The notes: generated by a model not told the origin, from the letters alone. DNA of 64,000 bases from CAWFKW01 sp963816535 (GCA_963816535.1 CAWFKW010000002.1:85451-149450); one strand, 5' to 3'; counted from the stretch's first letter, positions 55,172 to 63,830 are shown. Numbers and translations are program-made.

Positions 55172-55837
55172 CTATCCTTCCTCTTGAGTGATGCCAGGTC
55201 TCGCTATCACATGAGGCAGTTTTCTTAGATCTACGGACGCTGCTGCCTTACGCAACTTGTCCTGTAAGCCATGGCTCAAGCTTGGAAGGTCCCCGTCTTC
55301 AAAATAGGCCAGCGCCTTGAGGGTCAGGGCCCCATTGAAGCTCTGTCCGTAAACGGCTTCAGCGGCGGCGAGAGCTTCAGCGAGATCTAGACCTGTCTCC
55401 AATGCCGACGCGATATCAATATAGTCCTTAGCCAGTGCTCGTTGCTGAATGGTCTTGAGCTTCGTCGCTGTCAGATCAATCGCGGATGCCACACGAATTC
55501 CGTTAGCCGCAATAACATCTGGGTCCTGCACCCGGTTGAGTCCAACCGCTCCGAAGAACGAGACCTTTACCGGACCCTCTCGATCGACAATTGCAGTCAG
55601 AGTGTTTTCTTGAACCTGGCTGATTTCGGCGTTCTTGAGGTAGGCGATGCTCTCGAGCAATGCGGAGGGCTGAAAAGGCTTATTGCAGAAGAAGTCAAAA
55701 TCTTCCGACTGGCGATGACCAAGGTGCAAAGCTATGGCCGTTCCTCCATATAGTACGAAGGCTCTCGGAGTGGCGCCTAATTCCGACCACAGCTTTCTTT
55801 GAGGTGTTGGCAGAATGCCGAGATTGGGCGTAAACAT
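55172..55837 (-). CDS. AbiEii-type nucleotidyltransferase toxin
   Basis: 221 residues. The nucleotidyltransferase core is VLYGGTAIALHLGHRQ (Gly31-Gly32) with SEDFDFF (Asp46 and Asp48), the metal-binding acids. AIDLTATKLKTIQQRALAKDYIDI is the typical later segment with Lys and Asp. AGAGGA-type ribosome site GAGAGGA stands five bases before the ATG. AbiEii toxins nucleotidylate targets such as tRNA and give phage abortive infection or plasmid stability. It forms a pair with the 54873 gene. Confidence 0.88.
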   Translation of the reverse strand: MFTPNLGILPTPQRKLWSELGATPRAFVLYGGTAIALHLGHRQSEDFDFFCNKPFQPSALLESIAYLKNAEISQVQENTLTAIVDREGPVKVSFFGAVGLNRVQDPDVIAANGIRVASAIDLTATKLKTIQQRALAKDYIDIASALETGLDLAEALAAAEAVYGQSFNGALTLKALAYFEDGDLPSLSHGLQDKLRKAAASVDLRKLPHVIARPGITQEEG

Positions 55838-56050
55838 CTCAATCCTCTCTGAGTCGGCGGCTCCGGGTTGGGTTCAGTCGGTCGGATTGCCGACAGACAG
55901 TCCACCCAATCGTTGGTCAGCCAGAGGTTGCACAGTGCGTACTTAACTTACTCTTGCCCTTCCATGATACGAGAAAGCAGGACGAAGCTGCCTCGACCTG
56001 GAGGAAGGCACGGTGTGTCAAGCTGCCCAGAATTCGCGCCGACCTTTCCC

Positions 56051-56401
56051 TCATCTGCTCTCAACACGGCGCCAGCGTTTGAGGTCCCCCAGGATTTCCT
56101 CCTCGGATATTCCTTCTGCAGTGAGCGCCTGCTGCAAGCAAGACGCGGCGTCTTTGAGCGCCGTGCGTTCAGCTTCGGACCGCCTCCGTCGGACAGGAAT
56201 GTAATAACCCACATCACCGTGACGCATGATGGCCACCGGCTCCTTAGACTCTAGGAGATAGCTGGCCAGCTTCTCACGAAATTCTCGAATCCCGACTCTT
56301 GGGGCGACGATTCTCAACTCAAGAAGGGGTGCGGCGTGTACAAGTGTACCCCTTGGTTTTCCTATCGTAAGGCTCGATTTAGTGGACAGCCTGGGTTTCA
56401 C
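56051..56401 (-). CDS. Phd/YefM-type antitoxin
   Basis: 116 residues from a GTG whose last bases overlap the DUF6094 stop (GTGA); a TTG at codon 29 is a plausible shorter start. VGIREFREKLASYLLESKEPVAIMRHGDVGYYIPV is the Phd/YefM DNA-binding domain. The C-terminal helix region (EGISEEEILGDLKRW) would bind a toxin. No toxin gene follows in the 213 bases before the AbiEii-type gene. An inverted repeat near 56,324-56,354 lies in its 5' part. Confidence 0.82.
   Translation of the reverse strand: MKPRLSTKSSLTIGKPRGTLVHAAPLLELRIVAPRVGIREFREKLASYLLESKEPVAIMRHGDVGYYIPVRRRRSEAERTALKDAASCLQQALTAEGISEEEILGDLKRWRRVESR
56324..56354. promoter_or_regulatory. Possible antitoxin operator
   Basis: Inverted repeat AAGGGGT / ACCCCTT with a 17-base centre that itself contains GTGTAC-AA-GTGTAC. 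It lies within the first 26 codons of the Phd-type frame, just upstream of the alternative TTG start. That is where an autoregulatory operator would be if the short start is used. Confidence 0.4.
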
Positions 56402-57438
56402 TCAGCGCAAACAACCTCCTTCGTTTCCTTCAATTCGGTAATTCGACCATCCTGGTAAGCCAGTGTCAGCTCATGGCTGAAGCGTTCACGCTTGCGAATG
56501 ATGGTCTCGCCCTCCGTTTCGCCTTCCTCGTTGAACTCATCGACATGCTTGACTGATCGCCAGTGTGCGATGTGCCGCGTTTCGCCATCTCCGAAGAAAC
56601 CGTTTAACATCCCGCTGCAAGCCAGCAACCCGACGTGGCCCTTATGCAACGGGGTCACTGGTCGACCGCTCATCCTTTGCTGCTTGCGAACCAGAATTCC
56701 GCGAGCGTTTTGCATTGCGACAGAGCGCTGAACTGCGTCCTCAATCACATCCAGCGGCAATCCCGTGTAAGTGACCCTCGCGGGCGACGAGGGCGGGATC
56801 GCGTAACGCTCCACAACCTCCTGGTTAAGTGCGGGGAGCAGATGTGGCCTGTAAGCGATTCGGAGTAACTCCTCCGCTCCTTTTGGATCGCCACGCAGAT
56901 GGGATTTCTTTCGTCTGCCAAACACCACGACCTGATTGAAGCGGACGGACTCCGGATGTTCGAGTCGAAAGACGGAAAGCCGATCAAACTGGCTGGCCAG
57001 CAGACGGGCGCACGTGCCGACTGCAGGAGCTGGTACAACGAACACCAGCACGCCCTCGCTCGTCACCCAGCGATAGCAGTGTTCCAGGAATACCAGTTCC
57101 ATCCTCTTGTTACTATGCGGTCCAACTTCGGTGTCGTAAGGTGGATTCAGGTACAGAAGCGAACAGGTCTCGGCCAATACCCGGCACTCAAAAGTACTGC
57201 CGTGAACTGTCACGATGCCATTCTGGGTGGACGCGGCTTTTCGGTCCGCATCGAGTTCAATGCCGGCCAGATGAGCGCCTGTTTCCCGGGTGATCTCGAT
57301 CAGAGCCGTGCCATCACCGATGCAAGGGTCAATGGCGGCATAGGGCGCGGAGGACAACAGCAAGGCGCGGATATTTCGGGCTTCCTCGACAGGCAACGGG
57401 TAATAGCCGAGTTTTAATCTAGAAATAAGGCGGGACAT
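56398..57438 (-). CDS. DUF6094 methyltransferase-like protein
   Basis: 346 residues. YYPLPVEEARNIRALL precedes a class I SAM-binding motif AIDPCIGDGTALIEIT (about 35-50). The catalytic motif of an N6-adenine-type methyltransferase is LLYLNPPYDTE near residue 95. The C-terminal third (from ILVRKQQRMSGRPVTPLHKGH) is the DUF6094-specific part. GGAG stands seven bases before the ATG. Such proteins are carried on plasmids and integrative elements, perhaps modifying the element's own DNA. A damaged copy of its 3' end lies at 54655-54872. Confidence 0.88.
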   Translation of the reverse strand: MSRLISRLKLGYYPLPVEEARNIRALLLSSAPYAAIDPCIGDGTALIEITRETGAHLAGIELDADRKAASTQNGIVTVHGSTFECRVLAETCSLLYLNPPYDTEVGPHSNKRMELVFLEHCYRWVTSEGVLVFVVPAPAVGTCARLLASQFDRLSVFRLEHPESVRFNQVVVFGRRKKSHLRGDPKGAEELLRIAYRPHLLPALNQEVVERYAIPPSSPARVTYTGLPLDVIEDAVQRSVAMQNARGILVRKQQRMSGRPVTPLHKGHVGLLACSGMLNGFFGDGETRHIAHWRSVKHVDEFNEEGETEGETIIRKRERFSHELTLAYQDGRITELKETKEVVCAE

Positions 57439-57636
57439 TTTGGTCTCCGAGGAAATCGAGTTGCGGGTTACTGACGAACGTGAATGTGGCGCAATGGACT
57501 CACACGAATTGAGGTAGAAGGGTGGCTTCTGCGAGTCGAAGAGGTCTCTTTAACAACCGCTCACGGTCACTGTCTCAAGTGACAATAGTCAAGAGTCCGC
57601 AATAAGAGAACAATCCCACTCTGAGGCACCCGTGAT

Positions 57637-58089
57637 TTGTTAGTAGAAACCTACGACCGATTCCCAGTGGCCAAGATTCGAGTCGTGCTTGCTGATGACC
57701 ATCAGGCCTTGGTCGCAAGCATTCGCAGGATACTGGGCGAGGAGTATGAAGTTGTGGGTGTGGTGGAAAATGGAAGCCAAGCCGTGGATGCGGTCCTCAC
57801 GCTCAATCCAGACGTACTTGTGATCGATATCTCAATGCCAGTTCTCGATGGGTTGCAGGCCGCAAGACAGCTCCAGAAGGCAAATTGCCGTACCAAGATC
57901 GTATTTCTGACGATCCATGAAGATCATGACTTTGTTGCTGCGGCCTTTTCCGCCGGAGCCGTCGGCTACGTCACCAAAGCTCGCCTCTCTACCGACTTGG
58001 TGCCAGCAATTCTAGAGGCGATGCAGGGACACACCTTTGTATCCAGGTTCGGCGCGAGTAAGGCTACAATCCACCCTAAGCCGTTATGA
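57637..58089 (+). CDS. Receiver-only response regulator
   Basis: 150 residues from a TTG; GTG at 57667 (140 residues) is an equally good start. VVLADDHQALVASI has the acidic pair, VLVIDISMPVLDG the phospho-accepting Asp, FLTIHED the conserved Thr, and GYVTKARL the Lys. The sequence is NarL-like, but the expected HTH DNA-binding domain is missing: the frame stops about 15 residues after the receiver. Either a stand-alone receiver or a truncated regulator. Read away from the divergent DUF6094 gene. Confidence 0.82.
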   Translation: MLVETYDRFPVAKIRVVLADDHQALVASIRRILGEEYEVVGVVENGSQAVDAVLTLNPDVLVIDISMPVLDGLQAARQLQKANCRTKIVFLTIHEDHDFVAAAFSAGAVGYVTKARLSTDLVPAILEAMQGHTFVSRFGASKATIHPKPL

Positions 58090-58163
58090 CGGCTAAGACA
58101 TTCCTGACCGTCATCTATACAGAGCCAAAATGACGCGAGAGAAGGTCTCGCCATGGTAGATCA

Positions 58164-58530
58164 GTGAGCAAACAGTCCAAGCAAGCAAAAAGCAAACTTG
58201 GAAAGTCTCTGCCGATCGGCGCGATCAGCGTGGCCGTTGTCATCGCCGCTCTGTGGGATGGCTGCCTGGCACTGGTCAGCCGCGGTGTACCAACCGGGGA
58301 TTAAGCCGGCGGCAGCCGTCGCCAGCTACGTGGGCGAGGAGCGCTGCGCCCAATGTCATGCAGAACAAGTAAACGAGTGGCGAACCTCGCACCACGCTCA
58401 GGCGATACAGGTGACCAGCCATTCGGGTGTGCTCGGAGATTTCAACAGGGCACACTTTGCCAAGTAGGGCGTAACTTCAAGCTTCTCCAAAAAAGGAAAA
58501 CAAGCTTGAGGCTTGATAAAGATAAAGGAT
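58164..58530 (+). pseudogene. Decayed multihaem cytochrome c
   Basis: A GTG at 58164 opens SKQSKQAKSKLGKSL and a signal-anchor-like helix (GAISVAVVIAAL). A frame change near 58,260 leads into AVYQPGIKPAAAVASYVG, then EERCAQCHAEQVNEW, with one CxxCH haem site. A TAG after FNRAHFAK interrupts the frame, beyond which GVTSSFSKKG still reads as family sequence before it fades out. So the gene has a frameshift, a stop and a lost 3' end. It resembles the start of tetrahaem c554-type proteins. Confidence 0.75.
58477..58509. terminator. Hairpin between the cytochrome remnant and the kinase gene
   Basis: Perfect 8-bp arms TCAAGCTT / AAGCTTGA with a 17-base, A-rich loop, 23 bases beyond the end of the HipA-like frame on the minus strand. 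A U-tract is weak, so termination is only possible. Confidence 0.4.
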
Positions 58531-58531
58531 T

Positions 58532-59366
58532 TCACATGGCCCGTAGCTCTTCACTGGCTATTTCGTTGGGCAGCGGCCGCTCCGTCGTCCAATTGGGAAA
58601 TGGGTTTCTGCTTGAGGTCCTGAAATCTTCGACTAGCCCGCGAACCACGCTGCGCCGCTCCAACAAGCAGCTCAGCAGTCGCTGCAGTTCTGAACGCTCT
58701 CCATACCACTCGCAAGGGATCTCCTCCGCAATGCACTGCAGTTCTTGTCTCGGAGAAGCGCTCGATCCGCCCAAGCCAAGGAGCAAAGTCGTCCCACGAT
58801 TGGATACCCTCATAAACCTCATTGATGGCATACACCCCACGCAGCGGCGCGTCGGGGAAACTCCACTCCCCAGCATTGAAGCAGTAGCCGAAGTCGATAA
58901 ACGTCGCTCTGAATTTTCGCTGGTGCAGCTTCCTGTGGAATAGGACTTGCCGACCATCGGCGTTGCCGGTCCACTTGTCGAAGGCGAGGATGCCGGCGAA
59001 CTCTCCTCGATTGTGAACCTGCCCGAACATTGAGTGCCGCGGCCAATCCCAGACCTCTTCATCAGTCACCACCAAAGAACCGAATTGAAGCCCAGGACAC
59101 GCAGCAACCGCCCGGCCAGCCAGGGTGAAGGTGATTTGCTGCTCAAGGATCGTCTCTTCGTCCACGAGGATAATGACCGGCTCCGGCACGCTGAGCCCGA
59201 TCATGCGTGCCAGCCGACAAGCCAGGTACTCGTTGGCCAGCACCCGGGTGGCTTGCGGATTGCCCTTGAACTTGACGACGTACTTATTGCCGTCATCGGC
59301 CAGCATGATTCGAGCTTGCGAACCGCCACGAACCTGGGAGATGTTCTTGATTGCCTTTATCGACAC
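58532..59366 (-). pseudogene. HipA-like kinase with a C-terminal frameshift
   Basis: Start is GTG at 59366 with GGAG eight bases upstream. SIKAIKNISQVRGGSQARIM, YVVKFKGNPQATRVLANEYL, VPEPVIILVDEE, ILAFDKWTGNADGRQVLF and FIDFGYCFN are the ATP-binding and catalytic parts of the HipA_2 group. Near 58,745 the frame changes: WLGRIERFSE continues as LQCIAEEIPCEWYG in the neighbouring frame, then LLERRSVVRGLVEDF and SSRNPFPNW to 58532. One indel accounts for this. The kinase core may still be made with an altered tail ending at 58551. Confidence 0.8.
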
Positions 59367-59483
59367 GTTGCCAGCTCCTTGTGTTTTTGGTGGTGGTTGG
59401 TGTGGAACGCGATCGGTGGGTGTTTTCCAGCAGCGGAAAGTCACACGTATCCATGCGGCCCCGCATATTGGGGGAGCTAGAGA

Positions 59484-60539
59484 CTAGGCTGCGTGTGGTT
59501 GATTGGGACCGGCGAGTTCTTCGAGACCGAACACAATGTGTTGCAGCGTCTTGAGGTCCGAAATCTCACCGAGAGGAGGGGCTTGGAGCTTAGCGAGCAA
59601 TGCCTCAACAGTCTTCGGATCGAGCCGCTTTGTGACGGCTTCCAGACGATTGATTCCCCGTGCAACCGACTCCAGCATCTGGAGGACTTTCCGCTTGATG
59701 CTGGCGTCGCGAATCAGCTTTGGCTGGTTGACGCGGCCGTACTCGCGGAGGACGCTGCGATAGAAGGTCGTGCCAACAGCCTTTTCCATGCACAGAATGC
59801 GCTCATCGAGGTCGTCGGCTTGGGCAGCGGCAGATGAGCCGTTAGCCTTCTCGGTCTGGCTTTGCCCGTTGCTGCTGTTGCCATTTGTGGGGGAAGTTGG
59901 GCGAGCGGGTGCTTGTCCATGGTTGCCGTTGCTTGCTCCGTTTGGACGCCCCCCTTGGGATCCTGCGCCTGCCTTTCCGTTGCCATTCTTGCTCGGGGGC
60001 CGCATTCCTTTACGCCAGTTCTCCGGAAGAGCCCAGGCGGACAACATGGGTGCTCTCACCGGCTGGCGGTTCTGGTCCAGATCGACCCAGATTGCGGGAA
60101 AATCGTAGAAGTACCGGCCCAGACCGAAGCACGAACACGCCCGTTTGAAGGCTTGCGCGTCAGCTGAAGTCATGCCGTTGTCATCGTCGGCCCACTCTTC
60201 ACCGGTTCCGGAGTGCGACCACAGACCGATGATGGTGACAGTGCAGGTGACCAGCACCTTGCCCGAGACGATGCTCTCGCCCTTCTTCATCCGGGTGATG
60301 TTATTCATCGTTTCGATCTTGTACTCCCGCGTCCAGCCCTGGGGAGAGAAGAGCGCATTCAGCCGGTCGGTGTAAGCGCGGGGATCGGCGTAGGGTACGA
60401 TTTGACCGCGCTTCTTGTCGTTTGTGGTGTTGGTAACCCGCCACCGGACCTGATCCGGTGGAAACGGAACTTCAAGCTCCAAAAGGAGCTTGTTTACGTC
60501 CAGTCCCGAGGGAAATGTCGTTGTGTCTTCAGTTGGCAT
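59484..60539 (-). CDS. Rad52/Rad22-family single-strand annealing protein
   Basis: 351 residues. VRWRVTNTTNDKKRGQIVPY, YTDRLNALFSPQGWTREYKI and ADDDNGMTSADAQAFKRACS with FGLGRYFYDFPAIWVDLD form the annealing core (about 30-165). A Gly/Asn/Gln/Ser linker (about 180-245) is followed by a helical C-terminal domain. Annealing proteins of this type are carried by phages and conjugative elements for recombination and repair. GGAGG stands 11 bases before the ATG. It reads toward the HipA-like gene, 117 bases away. Confidence 0.9.
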   Translation of the reverse strand: MPTEDTTTFPSGLDVNKLLLELEVPFPPDQVRWRVTNTTNDKKRGQIVPYADPRAYTDRLNALFSPQGWTREYKIETMNNITRMKKGESIVSGKVLVTCTVTIIGLWSHSGTGEEWADDDNGMTSADAQAFKRACSCFGLGRYFYDFPAIWVDLDQNRQPVRAPMLSAWALPENWRKGMRPPSKNGNGKAGAGSQGGRPNGASNGNHGQAPARPTSPTNGNSSNGQSQTEKANGSSAAAQADDLDERILCMEKAVGTTFYRSVLREYGRVNQPKLIRDASIKRKVLQMLESVARGINRLEAVTKRLDPKTVEALLAKLQAPPLGEISDLKTLQHIVFGLEELAGPNQPHAA

Positions 60540-60779
60540 GGAGAGGTGCCCTCCTTCAGCGCTTGAGGCGTTGTTCGGTTTTCTTGTGATAGGGGAAGGC
60601 GAACGGCTTATTGACCGGAGATAGGAACAACTGGCTTGCTACTTGGCTGCGGGGACTGATAGCGAACAGCGGAAATCAGGGGAGAATCAAGAAGAGACCC
60701 CGGCCTGCTGCGCCGGCGCGGGACAGCTACTCGCAGTGTCAACAGGACATAGAATGGGCACTGTCTTCACCAGCTCAGG

Positions 60780-61139
60780 TTATGCAATGGCCTGGGCGGT
60801 CTTCTTTCGGGTTTTGTAGGCTGGAGCTACTTCGGCAAGACCTGACAGGACCACTGGCTCCCTGTCTGGAAACTCGGCGACCAGGGAGAGCTGTCCGCCC
60901 ATGGCCTGGACATAGGTCCGTAAAGTGGAGATCAGGAGATCGCTCCGCTTTTCGATTTTCGAGACGCCTTCCTGGCCGATACGCAGGGACTTGGCGATCT
61001 TCTGCTGCGTGAGCTTGCGCGCCTTCCGAATCTCCCGGAGCGTCATTTCTTCAGCAATGAGCTGAGCTGCGCGGGCCTCAACCTTCTTGCGCCGCGCTGG
61101 GGTGAGCCCCTTGATGATGTCATTCACATTCCTGGCCAC
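60780..61139 (-). CDS. XRE-family antitoxin (HigA-like)
   Basis: 119 residues. LREIRKARKLTQQKIAKSLRIGQEGVSKIEKRSDLLISTL (about 35-73) is a helix-turn-helix of the XRE/Cro type. The first 30 residues resemble the dimerisation segment of HigA-like antitoxins. It begins 4 bases after the RelE/HigB-type toxin gene, the inverted toxin-first order typical of HigBA. It should neutralise the toxin and repress the pair. Confidence 0.92.
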   Translation of the reverse strand: MARNVNDIIKGLTPARRKKVEARAAQLIAEEMTLREIRKARKLTQQKIAKSLRIGQEGVSKIEKRSDLLISTLRTYVQAMGGQLSLVAEFPDREPVVLSGLAEVAPAYKTRKKTAQAIA

Positions 61140-61143
61140 GGGT

Positions 61144-61512
61144 CTACGTCCTTTCCTTCTTCTTCAATCGGTCGAGATGCTCGTCAAATCGCTTGTCGGC
61201 TTTGGCGATGAGCTGCTTGTAAAACCTCTTTTCGCTCATGCCTGACTTGTCGCCTGCCACCAGCAGGATGGCTTTGCGCTTCGGGTCAAACGCAAAAGCC
61301 ACTCGCCACACGCCGTCAGCGGCACTGAACCGCAGCTCATTCATGTTGGCATGGCGTGAACCGTTGAGCGTGTCAACGCGGGGCCTGCCCAGTTGCGGCC
61401 CGAATTGCTGTAAGACCCGAGAAAGCGCGAGGACTTCGATACGCACATCCTCGTGCAACTGTTTGAATTCCGGATCGAACTCATCGCCGATTTCAACGGT
61501 CCATCTAATCAT
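61144..61512 (-). CDS. HigB/RelE-type toxin
   Basis: 122 residues. FDPEFKQLHEDVRIEV, PQLGRPRVDTLNGSRHANMNELRF, VWRVAFAFDPKRKAILLVAGDKSG and RFYKQLIAKADKRFDEHL are the pattern of the phage-derived Gp49/HigB-2 toxin group, mRNA interferases acting on the ribosome. It is followed at once by the XRE antitoxin. Upstream on the minus strand TTGACG and CATACT, 17 bases apart, end only a few bases before the ATG and may be the promoter. Confidence 0.92.
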   Translation of the reverse strand: MIRWTVEIGDEFDPEFKQLHEDVRIEVLALSRVLQQFGPQLGRPRVDTLNGSRHANMNELRFSAADGVWRVAFAFDPKRKAILLVAGDKSGMSEKRFYKQLIAKADKRFDEHLDRLKKKERT

Positions 61513-61573
61513 TATAGTATGCCTTATAGTGCATAGTCCGTCAAGTGCATTTCTTTTTCCTCTGTGGGCTTAC

Positions 61574-61697
61574 GCATAACGTGAGAATGGCAGGGGTGTA
61601 AAGACAGCGACTTAGATTGACCGCGTCCCCATAAGGTGATAGTCGAGGACCGCATGAGGTGAGAATATCGCCACAGATTGACGCATAAGATGAAAAC
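61574..61697. repeat. Cluster of degenerate direct repeats
   Basis: Four copies of a motif close to GCATAAGGTGAGAAT occur at 61574-61588, 61630-61643, 61652-61666 and 61683-61697, all in the same direction. A second motif, AGATTGAC followed by CGC or GC, recurs at 61614 and 61675. A third, ATAGCCGACAA, recurs at about 61757 and 61792. No gene covers this DNA. Repeated short sites like this are found at ends of some insertion sequences or as recombinase/replication-protein binding sites. The rest of the 61513-62085 gap shows no gene. Confidence 0.6.
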
Positions 61698-62312
61698 GCC
61701 GACACCTCCCACATGCCGGTATCTCGGGAGTTGACACCAGCTGGCACTTCCGCGCATAGCCGACAACACGTCAAACTGGATTACTTCCGAATAGCCGACA
61801 AGGGACCTAGGAGCTCAACGCACCCATCTCGCAGGCCGACTTTTCCATACGAAGGGTGTGAGGACTTGGGTCGCTCCACATTTGGAGACTGCTAGGTGGA
61901 ATAATTGGCCCATGATCAACAGCTTTGACTTATTGCTGCAGGGCTGGCTGCCAACGATTGCCGTGTCCAACCGCTCTGTGACTCGCCAGTTTCAACCAGT
62001 CCCCAGTGAGCGAGATCACTGAACTCTCCACCTTCATCCAGTACCATTCAGGACCCTAAGTGCCGAGAGAAGCGGAAAGGGACCTATGCCGAAGGCGGAA
62101 ATAGTTCATGCGAGCGGTGGAACAAATATCCGCTCGAAGAGCACGGCAACAATTGGGCGAGTAGTAAGGATTTGCTCTCTGAAGTGCATTGCAAAGCCTT
62201 TGCTTCTGTTGCTGTGCGGCTTTAGCCTAGTGGAAACAATTACGTTGGTATCGGCAACAGCCTTAACGAGCGAACCCGTCGCACACTGGTATCTTCGTCA
62301 GATCAAACTCAG

Positions 62313-63830
62313 GTGGTCACTTCCATGGGCGTGGTACGCGGCACCGTCCACGATGGTGTTCGCGAGTTCAAGGGAATACCCTATGCGGCTCCGCCGACTG
62401 GGGAGCTAAGGTGGAAACTTCCGCAACCAGTCAAGCCATGGAAGGGGATTCTGGACGCCAGCCAATACGGGAACCAGTGCCCGCAGCTCTCGCGTTATGG
62501 CCTGACCGAGGCGGCGTATGACGAAGACTGCCTATTCCTCAATGTGACAACTCCAGAGGTCCACAGTCAGGCTGCGGCAAAGCTTCCGGTAATCGTCTGG
62601 ATACACGGCGGCGCTTTCGTCGGCGGTTCCAGCTCGCTTTACCCGTTAGCTCATATGGCGCTGAGCGGCGACATGGTGGTGGTTTCGCTCAATTACCGCC
62701 TCGGAGCGTTCGGATTCATGGGTCATCCCGCATTTGATCGCGACTACGATGGCAGTTACGGTCTTGAAGACCAGCGCGAGGCCTTGCGCTGGGTCCAGCG
62801 CAACATCTCAGCTTTTGGTGGCGATCCCGGGAATGTAACGATTGCAGGGGAGTCTGCCGGGGCAGGTTCGGTTTGCATGCATCTGCTGGCTCCACAAGCT
62901 ACCAAGGGTCTATTCCAAAAGGCGATCATCCAAAGCGCAGCCTGCATGTTCAATATGCACAGCGTGGAGGAAGCCGATACGACTGGCGCAAGAGTCGCGA
63001 CGAAGGTAGGTTGCGGCGATCAGGCGAGCGCTCTTTCCTGTATGCGGGGGAAACCCGTAAAGGATCTGCTGGAGGCGGCCAGTGCGGCTGCGGGAAGCGA
63101 TCTCATGGCTTATGTGCCAGTTGTCGGCAACAAATCGCAGCCGCTACAGGGTGCGGAAGCGATACCCAAGGGTAAGTTTGTGGCAGTGCCGATCCTGGAC
63201 GGCGGTAATCGCGACGAGCTTCGGCTCTACGTCGCGTATGACGTGCAGGCAGGAAAAACTGTTACTACTCAGAACTATCCTACCTACTTGAAGGCCGTAT
63301 ATGGCGACCATACGGAAGCTGTGCTGGCGCAATACCCAGCCGCTCTCTACTCTTCACCTGCTTCTACGCTTGGCAGCGTAATGTCTGATTACTCTCCGGC
63401 GGTCGGGCTGACTAATTGCGGCTACTTGCAAATGGCCGAAAACGCGTCACGGTTCACAAAGGTGTACCAATATGAATTTGCGGACTCCAACGCTCCTCCG
63501 GTAACTACGGACCCAGGATTTGAGATGGGAGCGGTACATTCCGCAGAACTCCCATACTTCTTTCCGCATTTTTCCAATACGACGAAGCTCGACGGACCCG
63601 ATCTTGCTCCGGCCTCCCAGAAGCTGGCCGACCAGATGATGCAGTATTGGACCAGCTTTGCCCGATCCGGCGTACCGATCAGTGCGGGCTCTGCGGCCTG
63701 GAGTGTGTTTCAGTCCAGCTCGCGTGTGATGCGTTTCGAGCCTGGCAAGGTAGGCGAATACGACGCCGGCGCCGACCATCATTGCGGATTCTGGAAGAAA
63801 CTTTACCCGAGCCTTACGCAATCTCCGTAA
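62313..63830 (+). CDS. Type-B carboxylesterase
   Basis: 505 residues from the GTG at 62313. FKGIPYAAPPTGELRWKLPQ, YDEDCLFLNV, VIVWIHGGAFVGGSS (oxyanion hole), GESAGAGSV (nucleophile Ser) and GAVHSAELPYFF (catalytic His) are all present. A signal peptide (KPLLLLLCGFSL) is encoded upstream, from about 62,180, but in another frame, and coding sense can be followed back in this frame only to about 62,260. A single indel near 62,270-62,290 would join them. So the natural protein was probably exported, and here the leader is broken. It hydrolyses esters; substrate unknown. Confidence 0.88.
   Translation: MVTSMGVVRGTVHDGVREFKGIPYAAPPTGELRWKLPQPVKPWKGILDASQYGNQCPQLSRYGLTEAAYDEDCLFLNVTTPEVHSQAAAKLPVIVWIHGGAFVGGSSSLYPLAHMALSGDMVVVSLNYRLGAFGFMGHPAFDRDYDGSYGLEDQREALRWVQRNISAFGGDPGNVTIAGESAGAGSVCMHLLAPQATKGLFQKAIIQSAACMFNMHSVEEADTTGARVATKVGCGDQASALSCMRGKPVKDLLEAASAAAGSDLMAYVPVVGNKSQPLQGAEAIPKGKFVAVPILDGGNRDELRLYVAYDVQAGKTVTTQNYPTYLKAVYGDHTEAVLAQYPAALYSSPASTLGSVMSDYSPAVGLTNCGYLQMAENASRFTKVYQYEFADSNAPPVTTDPGFEMGAVHSAELPYFFPHFSNTTKLDGPDLAPASQKLADQMMQYWTSFARSGVPISAGSAAWSVFQSSSRVMRFEPGKVGEYDAGADHHCGFWKKLYPSLTQSP

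Noticed and set aside
55838..56217. Toxin partner for the Phd-type antitoxin
   Set aside because: Frames downstream lack PIN, Doc or RelE features and have arginine-rich shadow composition.
58353..58943. Plus-strand frame of 196 residues
   Set aside because: It starts inside the cytochrome remnant and runs antisense to the HipA-like gene, with no coding character.
62086..62409. Separate 107-residue gene upstream of the carboxylesterase
   Set aside because: Only its middle is a signal-peptide-like helix. The rest overlaps the esterase in the wrong frame, so it is best read as a broken leader.
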